Assembly (NCBI RefSeq): GCF_013201035.1
Contig: NZ_CP053707.1
Span: 2,728,001 to 2,792,000 of the forward strand
From: Arthrobacter sp. NEB 688
GTDB taxonomy: Bacteria > Actinomycetota > Actinomycetes > Actinomycetales > Dermatophilaceae
Direction of reading: 5' to 3'
DNA length: 64,000 nucleotides
Shown: one piece after another, positions 50,719 through 64,000 of the stretch
How positions within the stretch are numbered: the stretch's first letter is position 1
Layout: every line of letters begins with the position of its first letter
Notes under the pieces: model-generated
Databases searched by the model: none
Told to the model about the DNA's origin: nothing
Seen by the model: only the letters and a program-made list of their open reading frames with translations
Program-made: the position numbers and the translations under genes

Positions 50719-51711
50719 ATGCGCGAGATCGTCGTCTTCTCCGGTTCGGCGCACCGCGACCTCGCGCACCGCATCTGCGACGGTCTCGGTGTGCCCCTGT
50801 CCGAGTCGGTGACGGCCCGCTTCAGCAACGACTGCCTCCAGGCCCAGCTGCTGGCCAACTGCCGCCAGCGCGACGTCTACATCGTCCAGCCGCTCGTGCC
50901 GCCGACGCAGGACTCCCTCATGGAGCTGCTGCTCATGGTGGACGCGGCGCGTGGGGCCTCGGCGGCGATGGTCACCGCCGTCATCCCGCACTTCGCCTAC
51001 GCCCGCTCGGACAAGAAGGACGCCTCGCGCATCTCGCTCGGCGGGCGGCTCGTCGCCGACCTCATCGCGACCGCGGGCGTCGACCGGGTCATCACGATGA
51101 ACCTCCACGCGCCGCAGGTGCACGGGTTCTTCTCGGTGCCGGTCGACCACCTGACCGCGCTCGGAGAGCTGGCCAACCACTTCGTCGACCAGGACCTCAC
51201 CGACACCGTCGTCGTCTCCCCCGACCTCGGCAACGCCAAGGACGCCACGCAGTTCGCCCGGCTGCTCGGCCTGCCGGTCGCCGCCGGCTCCAAGAAGCGC
51301 CTCGGCGACGACCGTGTCGTCATCGACTCGATCGTCGGCGACGTCGTCGGCAAGCGGGCCATCGTCCTCGACGACGAGATCGCCACCGGCGGCAGCATCG
51401 TCGAGCTGATGGACCGCCTCGCCGAGCGCGGGGTCACCGAGGCCTCCGTCGCCTGCACCCACGGGCTGTTCGCCGGCCGGGCCGTCGAGCGCCTGTCCGC
51501 GCACCCGATGATCCGCGAGGTCGTGACGACCGACACCGTGCCGGCGCCGAAGGACTGGCCGGCGCTGCGCGTCCGGTCGGTCGCCGGCCTCTTCGCCGAG
51601 GCCATCAAGCGCATCCACGAGGGCGAGTCGGTCTCCAGCCTCTTCGACGGCGTCGACCCCATGCACGCGCCCCCGCGCCAGCGCTCGCTCTTCGACAAGG
51701 TCCGCGGATGA
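50719..51711 (+). CDS. Divergent ribose-phosphate pyrophosphokinase (PRPP synthetase-like)
   Basis: A 330-residue PRPP synthetase homologue. IVVFSGSAHRDLAHRI, VIPHFAYARSDKKDASRISLGGRLVADLI (catalytic flexible-loop region) and IVLDDEIATGGSIVELMDRL (PRPP-binding loop) are present. The N-terminal half, e.g. RFSNDCLQAQLLANCRQRDVYIVQPL, differs from housekeeping Prs, so it may be a second, specialised copy. Its stop overlaps the ATG of the DUF3054 gene (ATGA). Confidence 0.86.
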   Translation: MREIVVFSGSAHRDLAHRICDGLGVPLSESVTARFSNDCLQAQLLANCRQRDVYIVQPLVPPTQDSLMELLLMVDAARGASAAMVTAVIPHFAYARSDKKDASRISLGGRLVADLIATAGVDRVITMNLHAPQVHGFFSVPVDHLTALGELANHFVDQDLTDTVVVSPDLGNAKDATQFARLLGLPVAAGSKKRLGDDRVVIDSIVGDVVGKRAIVLDDEIATGGSIVELMDRLAERGVTEASVACTHGLFAGRAVERLSAHPMIREVVTTDTVPAPKDWPALRVRSVAGLFAEAIKRIHEGESVSSLFDGVDPMHAPPRQRSLFDKVRG

Positions 51712-52058
51712 GCCGCCTCGTCCCGGCGCTGCTCGACGTCCTCCTCGTGCTCGTCTTCGCCGCCGTCGGCCGGCGCTCGCACGCCGAGGGCCTCGACCTC
51801 GCGGGCATCGCGCGCACGGCGCTGCCCTTCCTCGTCGGCACGGCCGCCGGGTGGCTGCTCGCGAGCGTCGTGCTCGACTCCGGGCCGCGCAGCGTCGCGT
51901 TCGGGGCGGTCGTCGTGGTGGCGACGGTCGTCGTCGGGATGGCGCTGCGGGCCGTGGCCGCCCAGGGGGTCGCGGTGTCGTTCGTCGTCGTCGCGACGAC
52001 GGTGCTGACGGTCCTCCTCGTCGGCTGGCGCCTGCTCGCCCGGCTGCTGCCCTCCTGA
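51708..52058 (+). CDS. DUF3054 membrane protein
   Basis: A 116-residue protein with four hydrophobic helices: VPALLDVLLVLVFAAVGRRSHAEG, TALPFLVGTAAGWLLASVVL, AVVVVATVVVGMALRAVAAQG and VSFVVVATTVLTVLLVGWRLLARL. The FAAVGRRSH segment is typical of DUF3054. Function unknown. Translation is coupled to the PRPP-synthetase-like gene by the ATGA overlap. Confidence 0.85.
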   Translation: MSRLVPALLDVLLVLVFAAVGRRSHAEGLDLAGIARTALPFLVGTAAGWLLASVVLDSGPRSVAFGAVVVVATVVVGMALRAVAAQGVAVSFVVVATTVLTVLLVGWRLLARLLPS

Positions 52059-52254
52059 CCTCCGCGGCCCGGCTTGACCGGTACCTGCCGAACGCTGGCG
52101 GAACCTTTACCCGGGTGGTCTGACCTGCGGTTTCGTGATGCCATGAGGGTGTCCGAGGGGCGCCGGCGGGTGCCCCCGGTGGCCGCGTCGCGCCGCCTTT
52201 CGTAGCGTCGAGCGGGTCCGTGCCCACCCCCACGACCCGCCGGAGGACCCCGCG

Positions 52255-53265
52255 ATGTGCGAGCAGCACGACCCGACCACCCCCACCCGACCCCGTCCCC
52301 TCGGCCGACGCGCCCTGCTGCGCGGAGCCGGAGGGATCCTCGTCGCCGGTGGCGCCGTCGCCGCCACGGCCGAGGGCGCGTTCGCCGCGACCTCTCAGAA
52401 CGGCTGGCCCGCCGGGACCTCGAGCCAGGTGCCGCTCGCCTCGCTGGCGGTCGGCGCGGCCACCTTCCCCGCGGGGGTGCGGACCGGCGACGTCTACACC
52501 GTCCTGCGGTACGTCGCGCAGCAGGTGAACTCGACCGTCGAGGCGCTCTACTCCCCCGGCTGCTGGGGGCACAACTACCGCGAGATCTCCGGGAGCACGT
52601 CGCTGTCCAACCACTCGAGCGGCACCGCCATCGACGTCAACGCCCCCGACCACCCGCTCGGCGCGTCCGGGACCTTCACCTCCGCGCAGGTGTCGGCGAT
52701 CCGCGCCATCCTCACCCGGTGCAACGGCGTCGTCCGCTGGGGCGGTGACTACTCGGGCCGCAAGGACGAGATGCACTTCGAGATCAACGTGCCGCCGGGC
52801 GACTCGCGCCTGGCGACCCTGGCCGCGTCCCTCGGCGGGGGCGGCGGCACCCCGGACCCCGAGCCGATCGCGTGGACGACCGTCCTCAGCGGCAGCAGCG
52901 GGTTCCGGGTGACGACGGCGCAGTACCTCCTGCGCGCCCGCGGGCAGTCGGTGTCCGTCGACGGCGTGTTCGGCTCCGGCACGGACTCGGCGGTGCGCGC
53001 CTTCCAGTCCTCGCGCGGCCTCACCGCCGACGGCATCGTCGGGACGAACACGTGGACGGCCCTCGTCGTCACCGTCCAGTCCGGCTCGTCCGGGGACGCC
53101 GTGCGTGCGGTGCAGACGTGCCTGTCCGCCAAGGGGCTCGGCGCGTCGGTCGACGGTGTCTTCGGCTCGGGGACGGACTCGGCGGTGCGGAGCTTCCAGT
53201 CCTCGCGCAGCCTCGTCGTCGACGGCATCGTCGGCTCCGACACCTGGCAGGCCCTCGAGGCCTGA
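52255..53265 (+). CDS. Tat-exported M15-type peptidase with two peptidoglycan-binding domains
   Basis: A 336-residue exported protein. The Tat signal is GRRALLRGAGGILVAGG...AFA (residues 17-45). A peptidase M15_4 domain has GHNYREISGSTSLSNHSSGTAIDVN (zinc His and Asp) and KDEMHFEIN. Two PG_binding_1 domains follow (about residues 205-270 and 275-336), each with VDGVFGSGTDSAVR.FQSSR..  and DGIVG..TW.AL. It probably cleaves cell-wall peptides. A GGAGGA ribosome site is 7 nt before ATG. The tatAC genes in the window likely export it. Confidence 0.87.
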   Translation: MCEQHDPTTPTRPRPLGRRALLRGAGGILVAGGAVAATAEGAFAATSQNGWPAGTSSQVPLASLAVGAATFPAGVRTGDVYTVLRYVAQQVNSTVEALYSPGCWGHNYREISGSTSLSNHSSGTAIDVNAPDHPLGASGTFTSAQVSAIRAILTRCNGVVRWGGDYSGRKDEMHFEINVPPGDSRLATLAASLGGGGGTPDPEPIAWTTVLSGSSGFRVTTAQYLLRARGQSVSVDGVFGSGTDSAVRAFQSSRGLTADGIVGTNTWTALVVTVQSGSSGDAVRAVQTCLSAKGLGASVDGVFGSGTDSAVRSFQSSRSLVVDGIVGSDTWQALEA

Positions 53266-53286
53266 GACCGGGCGCCGGGCCCGCGG

Positions 53287-55035
53287 TCAGAGGTACTGGC
53301 CGGTGTTGGCCACCGTGCTGATCGACTTGCCGGGCTCGGTGCCCTCCTTGGTCTTGATGAGCTTGCGGATGTAGACGATCCGCTCGCCCTTCTTGCCGGA
53401 GATGCGCGCCCAGTCGTCCGGGTTCGTCGTGTTCGGCAGGTCCTCGTTCTCGCGGAACTCGTCGGTGCACGACTGCAGGAGGTGGTCGACGCGCAGGCCG
53501 CGCTGGCCGGTGTCGAGGAGGTCCTTGATGGCCATCTTCTTCGCCCGGTCGACGATGTTCTGGATCATCGCGCCGGAGTTGAAGTCCTTGAAGTAGAGGA
53601 CCTCCTTGTCGCCGCCGGCGTAGGTGACCTCGAGGAAGCGGTTCTCCTCCTCCTCGGAGTACATCCGCAGGACGACCGCGTCGATCATCGCGGCGACGGT
53701 GGCCTCGTCGGACCCGCCGTTCTGCTCGACGTCGTCGGCGTGCAGCGGCAGTCCGACGGTCAGGTACTTGGCGAAGATGTCGCGCGCCGCCTCGGCGTCG
53801 GGGCGCTCGATCTTGATCTTCACGTCGAGGCGGCCGGGGCGCAGGATCGCCGGGTCGATCATGTCCTCGCGGTTCGAGGCGCCGATGACGATGACGTGCT
53901 CGAGGCCCTCGACGCCGTCGATCTCGGCCAGCAGCTGCGGGACGATCGTCGTCTCGACGTCGGAGGAGACGCCCGAGCCGCGGGTGCGGAAGAGCGACTC
54001 CATCTCGTCGAAGAAGACGACGACGGGGAAGCCCTCGTTCGACTTCTCGCGCGCCCGCTGGAAGATCAGGCGGATGTGCCGCTCGGTCTCGCCGACGTAC
54101 TTGTTGAGCAGCTCGGGCCCCTTGATGTTGAGGAAGAAGGACTTGCCGGGCTCGCGGCCCTCCTTCTCGGCGACCTTGCGGGCCAGGCTCGCCGCGACCG
54201 CCTTGGCGATCATCGTCTTGCCGCAGCCGGGCGGGCCGTAGAGCAGGACGCCCTTCGGCGGCTTGAGCTGGTGCTCGGTGTAGAGGTCGGCGTGCAGGTA
54301 GGGCAGCTCGACGGCGTCGCGGATGGCCTCGATCTGCCGGCCGAGACCGCCGATGTCGCGGTAGCCGATGTCCGGGACCTCCTCGAGGACGAGGTCGGCG
54401 ACCTCGGCCTTGGGGATGCGCTCGTAGACGAAGCCGGAGCGCGGCTCGAGGAGCAGCGCGTCGCCGGCGCGGACCTTGACGTCGTCGAGGGAGGCGGCCA
54501 TCCGGCAGACCCGCTCCTCGTCGGCCTGCGCGACGACGAGCACCCGACCGTCCTCGAGGAGCTCCTTGCACAGGACGACCTCGCCGACCGTCTCGAAGCC
54601 GTGGGCGGCGACGACGTTCATCGCCTCGTTGAGCATGACCTCGCGGCCGGGACGCAGGTCGGCGGCGTCGATCGAGGGGCTGACCGCGACGTGCATCTTG
54701 CGGCCGCTCGTGAGGATGTCCGCGGTGCCGTCCTCGAAGCGCTCGATGACCGTGCCGTAGGCCGCGGGCGGCTGCGCGAGGCGGTCGACCTCGGACTTGA
54801 GCGTGACGATCTGCTCGCGGGCGTCGCGCAGCGTCCTGACGAGCCGCTCGTTCTGCGCCGAGAGCGTGGCCGCCTGGGAGCGCACCTTCGCGAGGTCGCG
54901 CTCGAGCGAGCGGAGCTGCGCCGGGCTGGCCTCGCCCGAGCGGCGCATCGCGGCGAGCTCGGCCTCGAGGGACGCGCGCTCGGCCTCCAGGCGCTCGGTC
55001 GTGTCCTCGGGGTCACGGGGCTCGTCGGTGCTCAT
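53287..55035 (-). CDS. arc: Proteasome-associated AAA+ ATPase ARC (Mpa)
   Basis: A 582-residue ATPase. N-terminal coiled coil (residues 10-90) binds Pup; OB domains follow; the AAA domain has Walker [14 protein letters not shown], Walker [13 protein letters not shown] and [18 protein letters not shown]. The C-terminus NTGQYL carries the penultimate tyrosine that opens the 20S gate. It unfolds pupylated proteins. Four plus-strand genes separate it from dop, unlike the tighter mycobacterial order. Confidence 0.96.
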   Translation of the reverse strand: MSTDEPRDPEDTTERLEAERASLEAELAAMRRSGEASPAQLRSLERDLAKVRSQAATLSAQNERLVRTLRDAREQIVTLKSEVDRLAQPPAAYGTVIERFEDGTADILTSGRKMHVAVSPSIDAADLRPGREVMLNEAMNVVAAHGFETVGEVVLCKELLEDGRVLVVAQADEERVCRMAASLDDVKVRAGDALLLEPRSGFVYERIPKAEVADLVLEEVPDIGYRDIGGLGRQIEAIRDAVELPYLHADLYTEHQLKPPKGVLLYGPPGCGKTMIAKAVAASLARKVAEKEGREPGKSFFLNIKGPELLNKYVGETERHIRLIFQRAREKSNEGFPVVVFFDEMESLFRTRGSGVSSDVETTIVPQLLAEIDGVEGLEHVIVIGASNREDMIDPAILRPGRLDVKIKIERPDAEAARDIFAKYLTVGLPLHADDVEQNGGSDEATVAAMIDAVVLRMYSEEEENRFLEVTYAGGDKEVLYFKDFNSGAMIQNIVDRAKKMAIKDLLDTGQRGLRVDHLLQSCTDEFRENEDLPNTTNPDDWARISGKKGERIVYIRKLIKTKEGTEPGKSISTVANTGQYL

Positions 55036-55040
55036 ACCCG

Positions 55041-55046
55041 AGCCTA
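55041..55046 (-). promoter_or_regulatory. Candidate -10 box for arc
   Basis: TAGGCT on the minus strand, 5 nt before ATG 55035. Confidence 0.38.
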
Positions 55047-55057
55047 ACCCCGCCGGA

Positions 55058-57149
<2,092 letters not shown>

Positions 57150-57156
57150 GCCGACG

Positions 57157-57162
57157 ACCCTA
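57157..57162 (-). promoter_or_regulatory. Candidate -10 box for leaderless M50 protease gene
   Basis: TAGGGT on the minus strand, 7 nt before ATG 57149. Confidence 0.42.
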
Positions 57163-57226
57163 CGCGAGCCGGACGGCATACTGATGCCCTCCCCGACGAC
57201 GTCCCGAGAGGACCCCGAGCAGCCCC

Positions 57227-61021
<3,795 letters not shown>

Positions 61022-61023
61022 CC

Positions 61024-61043
61024 CCGGGGTGGCGGTTCGGCGG
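61024..61043 (+). repeat. 20-bp direct repeat, copy 1
   Basis: CCGGGGTGGCGGTTCGGCGG occurs just after the metH stop and again at 61149-61168, an exact match 125 bp away that flanks the metH hairpin. Confidence 0.7.
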
Positions 61044-61078
61044 ATCACGCTCTCGGCCCGCCGGCGCTCGTCGAGAGG

Positions 61079-61122
61079 AGGCGACACGCAGAGCCGAGGC
61101 GGCTCGAGCCTGCGTGTTGCCT
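61079..61122. terminator. Stem-loop after metH, candidate terminator
   Basis: Arms AGGCGACACGCAG (61079-61091) and CTGCGTGTTGCCT (61110-61122) pair with one G-U; the 18-nt loop contains a smaller AGCC/GGCT stem. No U-tract. Confidence 0.45.
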
Positions 61123-61148
61123 GCTCTGGATGACCCGCGGCGCGGCCG

Positions 61149-61168
61149 CCGGGGTGGCGGTTCGGCGG
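61149..61168 (+). repeat. 20-bp direct repeat, copy 2
   Basis: Second exact copy of the 61024-61043 repeat, 29 bp upstream of the RecB-like start. Confidence 0.7.
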
Positions 61169-61184
61169 TGTCGGGGCCGGCGCC

Positions 61185-61190
61185 TACCGT
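61185..61190 (+). promoter_or_regulatory. Candidate -10 box for leaderless RecB-like gene
   Basis: TACCGT, 7 nt, then ATG 61198. Confidence 0.4.
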
Positions 61191-61197
61191 GGTCGCC

Positions 61198-62043
61198 ATG
61201 ACCCCAGCCCTCTCGCCGAGCCGCGCCGCGGACTTCAAGCAGTGCCCGCTGCTGTTCCGCTTCCGCACGATCGACAAGCTCGAGGGTCCGCCGTCCCTCG
61301 CCGCCGCCCGTGGCACCCTCGTCCACGCCGTCCTCGAGCACCTCTTCGAGCTGCCGGCGGCCGAGCGCACCCCGGCCGCGGCCACCGCGCTGCTCGAGCC
61401 GCGCTGGCGCGCACTGGTGGAGGAGCGCCCCGAGCTCGCGACGATGATCGAGGACGACGAGCAGCTGACCGAGGACGCCTGGTTCGCCGGCGCCCGCACG
61501 CTCGTCGAGCAGTGGTTCGACCTCGAGGACCCGACCCGGCTGGAGCCCGCCGCCCGCGAGCTCTACGTCGAGACCGAGATCGAGGGCCTCACGCTGCGCG
61601 GCTACGTCGACCGCCTCGACGTCGCCCCCGACGGCGCGATGCGGGTCGTCGACTACAAGACCGGCCGCTCCCCCGGCGAGCTCTTCGAGGCCAAGGCCCT
61701 CTTCCAGATGAAGTTCTACGCCCTCGTGCTGTGGCGCATCCACGGCGAGGTGCCGAAGATGCTCCAGCTCGTCTACCTCGGCAACGGCGAGGTCGTCCGC
61801 TACGTCCCGGACGAGCGCGACCTCCTGGCCATCGAGCGCAACGTGCGGGCGATCTGGGACGCCGTGGTGCGCGCGGCGCAGACCGGTGACTGGCGGCCGC
61901 GCACCTCGCGGCTGTGCGACTGGTGCGACTTCCGCGAGTACTGCCCCGAGTTCGGCGGCACGCCGCCACCGCTGCCCGAGGGCGCCGGGCTCATCGCCCT
62001 CGATCCCGCCCGCTCGGGCGAGGCCTCACCCGACGACGAGTGA
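61198..62043 (+). CDS. RecB/AddB-like PD-(D/E)XK nuclease with Fe-S cluster cysteines
   Basis: A 281-residue stand-alone nuclease. LSPSRAADFKQCPLLFRFR (C16) and the C-terminal RLCDWCDFREYC give the four cysteines of an Fe-S cluster. The nuclease core has ARGTLVHAVLEHLF, GYVDRLDV and MRVVDYKTGRSP (D and K of the PD-(D/E)XK site), then QMKFYALVLWRIHG. There is no helicase domain. It probably acts in DNA repair. A similar gene occurs near metH in mycobacteria. Its end overlaps the HAD gene by 18 bp. Confidence 0.9.
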   Translation: MTPALSPSRAADFKQCPLLFRFRTIDKLEGPPSLAAARGTLVHAVLEHLFELPAAERTPAAATALLEPRWRALVEERPELATMIEDDEQLTEDAWFAGARTLVEQWFDLEDPTRLEPAARELYVETEIEGLTLRGYVDRLDVAPDGAMRVVDYKTGRSPGELFEAKALFQMKFYALVLWRIHGEVPKMLQLVYLGNGEVVRYVPDERDLLAIERNVRAIWDAVVRAAQTGDWRPRTSRLCDWCDFREYCPEFGGTPPPLPEGAGLIALDPARSGEASPDDE

Positions 62044-62691
62044 GGCGACCGCGTCGGCGAGGCCCTGCGGGGTCATCCCGGCCAGGCCCTGCACCTGCAC
62101 CGCGCCCTCGACCTCCGGCACGGGGACGACGTGCGGCACGGCCAGCGTCGGCACCCCGGCGGCCACGGCCGAGCGGACGCCGGTCGGGCTGTCCTCGATG
62201 GCGACGCACCGGGCCGGGTCGACGCCGAGCATCCGCGCCGCCGCCTCGTAGGGCTCGGGGTGCGGCTTGCCGTGCGACACCTCGTCGCCGGTGACGACCG
62301 CCGTGAACGAGCCTTCCGGGAGGGCGGCGACCACGGCGTCGGCCAGCACGCGCCACGACATCGTCACGAGCGCGCTGGGGACACCGGCGTCGCCGAGGCC
62401 GGCGAGCAGCTCGCGGGCCCCGGGGCGCCACGGCACGTGCTCGCGCACCTGGGTGACGACGCGGGCGAGGAGCTCGTCGACGATCCGCTCGGGCTCCCAC
62501 TCGATCGGCGAGTTGGCCCGGATGAACTCGGCCGACACCATGAGGTCGTTGCCGACGAGCTGGTGCGCGAACTCGTCGTTCCACGTGCCGCCGTGCTCCT
62601 CGACGATCGCGTGCTCGGCGGCGATCCAGTACGGCTCGGTGTCGACGAGGGTGCCGTCCATGTCCCAGAGGACTGCTGCGGGGAGGCTCAT
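62026..62691 (-). CDS. HAD-family phosphatase (beta-phosphoglucomutase-like)
   Basis: A 221-residue HAD hydrolase. Motif I is LWDMDGTLVDTEPYW (nucleophile Asp near residue 10), motif II SALVTMSWR, motif III lysine in GDEVSHGKPHPEPYEAAARMLG and motif IV VAIEDSPTGVRSAVAAG. It likely dephosphorylates a small sugar phosphate or similar. ATG is 8 nt after TAGGCT. It diverges from the PAC2 gene. Confidence 0.9.
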   Translation of the reverse strand: MSLPAAVLWDMDGTLVDTEPYWIAAEHAIVEEHGGTWNDEFAHQLVGNDLMVSAEFIRANSPIEWEPERIVDELLARVVTQVREHVPWRPGARELLAGLGDAGVPSALVTMSWRVLADAVVAALPEGSFTAVVTGDEVSHGKPHPEPYEAAARMLGVDPARCVAIEDSPTGVRSAVAAGVPTLAVPHVVPVPEVEGAVQVQGLAGMTPQGLADAVASLVVG

Positions 62692-62699
62692 GAGCCACG

Positions 62700-62705
62700 A
62701 GCCTA
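62700..62705 (-). promoter_or_regulatory. Candidate -10 box for the HAD gene
   Basis: TAGGCT on the minus strand, 8 nt before ATG 62691. Confidence 0.35.
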
Positions 62706-62713
62706 TCGAGCCG

Positions 62714-62719
62714 TAGGGT
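62714..62719 (+). promoter_or_regulatory. Candidate -10 box for the PAC2 gene
   Basis: TAGGGT, about 33 nt before GTG 62752. This leaves a leader with GAGGAGG. Confidence 0.35.
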
Positions 62720-62751
62720 GGAGGCCTGACCCGCCTGAGGAGGACACCCCC

Positions 62752-63618
62752 GTGATCGAGCTCGACGACATCGGCGATCTGCACGACCCCGTGATGATCG
62801 CCGCGTTCGAGGGCTGGAACGACGCCGGGGAGGCCGCCAGCTCGGTCCTCGAGCACCTCGCGGAGGTCTGGGACGCCGAGGTCGTGGCGGCCCTGGACCC
62901 GGAGGACTACTACGACTTCCAGGTCAACCGCCCGCGGGTCGTCGTCGAGGGCGGCAAGCGGCGGATCAGCTGGCGCACGACGCGGATCCTCGTCGCGCGG
63001 GGCACATCGCTCGGCCGCGACGTCATCCTCGTCCAGGGCGTCGAGCCGTCCTTCCGTTGGCGGGCCTTCGCCGTCGAGCTGATGGAGCTCGCCGAGGCCG
63101 CGGACGTCTCGATGGTCGTCACGCTCGGCGCCCTGATGGCCGACGTCGCGCACACCCGGCCCATCCCGGTCAACGCCACCTCCGACAACGAGGACACCCG
63201 CCACCGCCACGGCCTCGAGGTCAGCGGCTACGAGGGCCCGACCGGCATCCTCGGGGTCGTCTCGGACGCGGCGACCCAGGTCGGCATCCCGTCGGTGTCG
63301 TGCTGGGCCGCGGTGCCGCACTACGCGGGCCACTCCCCCAGCCCGAAGGCGACGCTGGCCCTCGTCGGCCGGCTCGAGGAGCTCTTCGACGCCCCCATCG
63401 AGCACGACGAGCTCGAGGACGACGCCCGCGCCTGGGAGCGGGGCATCAACGAGCTCGCCGAGTCCGACAGCGAGGTCGCCGAGTACGTCGAGAGCCTCGA
63501 GGAGGCCCAGGACACCGCCGAGCTGCCCGAGGCGAGCGGCGACGCCATCGCCAAGGAGTTCGAGCGCTACCTGCGCCGCCGCGGCACCGACGAGCCCGGA
63601 GCCTCCGGACCCGCCTGA
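62752..63618 (+). CDS. PAC2 family protein
   Basis: A 288-residue protein of the PAC2 (proteasome assembly chaperone 2-like) superfamily. MIAAFEGWNDAGEAASSVLEHL, DYYDFQVNRPRV, DVILVQGVEPSFRWRAF, VTLGALMADVAHTRPIPV and SCWAAVPHYAGHSPSPKATLALV are typical. The actinobacterial role is unknown. The link to a proteasome-encoding neighbourhood is interesting but unproven. GAGGAGG lies 8-9 nt before GTG. Confidence 0.9.
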   Translation: MIELDDIGDLHDPVMIAAFEGWNDAGEAASSVLEHLAEVWDAEVVAALDPEDYYDFQVNRPRVVVEGGKRRISWRTTRILVARGTSLGRDVILVQGVEPSFRWRAFAVELMELAEAADVSMVVTLGALMADVAHTRPIPVNATSDNEDTRHRHGLEVSGYEGPTGILGVVSDAATQVGIPSVSCWAAVPHYAGHSPSPKATLALVGRLEELFDAPIEHDELEDDARAWERGINELAESDSEVAEYVESLEEAQDTAELPEASGDAIAKEFERYLRRRGTDEPGASGPA

Positions 63619-63625
63619 TCCCTCG

Positions 63626-64000
63626 TCAGAGGCGGATGCCGAGCACCGCGTCGAGCGTGCGGGCCAGCAGCCCGGGCGCCGCGGGGTCCTCGCCGGACGC
63701 GCCGGCCAGGGTCTGCTCGCACCACGCGTCGACGGCCGCGAGGGCCCGCGGCGTCGCGAGGTCGTCGGCGACGGCGGCGCGCACGGCCGCGATGGTCGCG
63801 GTCGGGTCGGCGCCCCCGTTGGTCGACAGCGCGCTGCGCCAGCGGTCCAGTCGCGTCTGCGCCTGCGCGAGAAGGGAGTCGGTGTACTCCCAGTCGGTGC
63901 GGTAGTGCTGGGCGAGCAGCACGAGCCGGATGGCCATCGGGTCGACGCCATCGGCGCGCAGCTTCGAGACGAGCACGAGGTTGCCCTTGGACTTGCTCAT
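63626..64000 (-). CDS. mshC: MshC, cysteine:GlcN-inositol ligase, C-terminal part (cut by window edge)
   Basis: The C-terminal 124 residues of a cysteinyl-tRNA-synthetase-like enzyme. The fragment begins at MSKSKGN, the KMSKS nucleotide loop, followed by DPMAIRLVLLAQHYRTDWEYTDSLLAQAQTRLDRWRSAL. It ends soon after, without the anticodon-binding domain of CysS, which fits MshC. MshC joins cysteine to GlcN-Ins in mycothiol synthesis. The N-terminal three quarters lie beyond 64000. The PAC2 gene converges 7 bp away. Confidence 0.85.
   Translation of the reverse strand: MSKSKGNLVLVSKLRADGVDPMAIRLVLLAQHYRTDWEYTDSLLAQAQTRLDRWRSALSTNGGADPTATIAAVRAAVADDLATPRALAAVDAWCEQTLAGASGEDPAAPGLLARTLDAVLGIRL

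Noticed and set aside
57163-57226. Cobalamin riboswitch upstream of metH.
   Set aside because: The gap to the divergent M50 gene is under 80 nt, too short for a B12 riboswitch, and no B12-box is seen.

Overview
The window is one continuous, very GC-rich chromosomal segment with strong GC3 bias. It carries a complete Pup-proteasome system (pup, prcB, prcA, pafA, dop, arc), the RNA polymerase-binding protein RbpA, and the C-terminal end of the mycothiol ligase MshC. Together these place it in the Actinomycetia. A lysine-fermentation gene set beside aerobic housekeeping genes would fit a Micrococcales lineage such as Intrasporangiaceae, but that placement is inference. I see no rRNA, tRNA, CRISPR array, prophage or insertion sequence.

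Layout. 1-8 kb: sbcCD nuclease (sbcC cut by the window edge), a glutamate-cysteine-ligase-like enzyme, and small metabolic and RNA-modification genes. 8-11.5 kb: a coupled unit of an SSB-like protein, a UvrA paralogue and a ComB-family phosphatase. 11.8-15.4 kb: an exported M15 peptidase, a UMF1-type transporter, and rbpA behind a SigR-type promoter. 15.4-21 kb: a minus-strand run with ATGA or GTGA overlaps, kamD-kamE-kal-lnt-ppm-fxsA. This joins B12-dependent lysine catabolism to lipoprotein and polyprenol-mannose enzymes. 21-26 kb: an accessory stretch with a GNAT enzyme, a frameshifted DUF222/HNH (13E12-like) gene behind a LexA-box promoter, a repeat-containing membrane protein, an amidohydrolase and a DUF385 protein. 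26-29 kb: the rest of the lysine pathway present here, kdd divergent from kamA. 29-33.4 kb: regulators (XRE-cupin, Lrp, AraC) with small enzymes and a 5'-3' exonuclease.

33-43 kb holds helY, a lipid kinase, a twice-frameshifted AspT/YidE-type transporter, tatC, tatA and pafC-pafB. 43-50 kb holds two FKBP isomerases and the pafA-prcA-prcB-pup-dop block. 50-57 kb holds a divergent PRPP-synthetase homologue, DUF3054, a Tat-exported M15 peptidase, the proteasomal ATPase arc, trmI and an M50 protease. 57-64 kb holds metH, a RecB-like Fe-S nuclease, a HAD phosphatase, a PAC2 protein and the mshC tail.

How the genes fit together. Pup, Dop, PafA, ARC and PrcAB form the pupylation-degradation machine. 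PafBC is a DNA-damage transcription activator, and several genes here concern genome maintenance (sbcCD, UvrA paralogue, SSB-like, exonuclease, RecB-like, HNH). KamDE and MetH both need cobalamin. TatA and TatC probably export the twin-arginine M15 peptidase. Many starts sit 6-8 nt after a TANNNT hexamer with no Shine-Dalgarno, so many mRNAs are probably leaderless. Three genes carry signs of single-base indels (the HNH gene; the AspT-like transporter, twice; possibly the lnt 3' end), which may be assembly errors.
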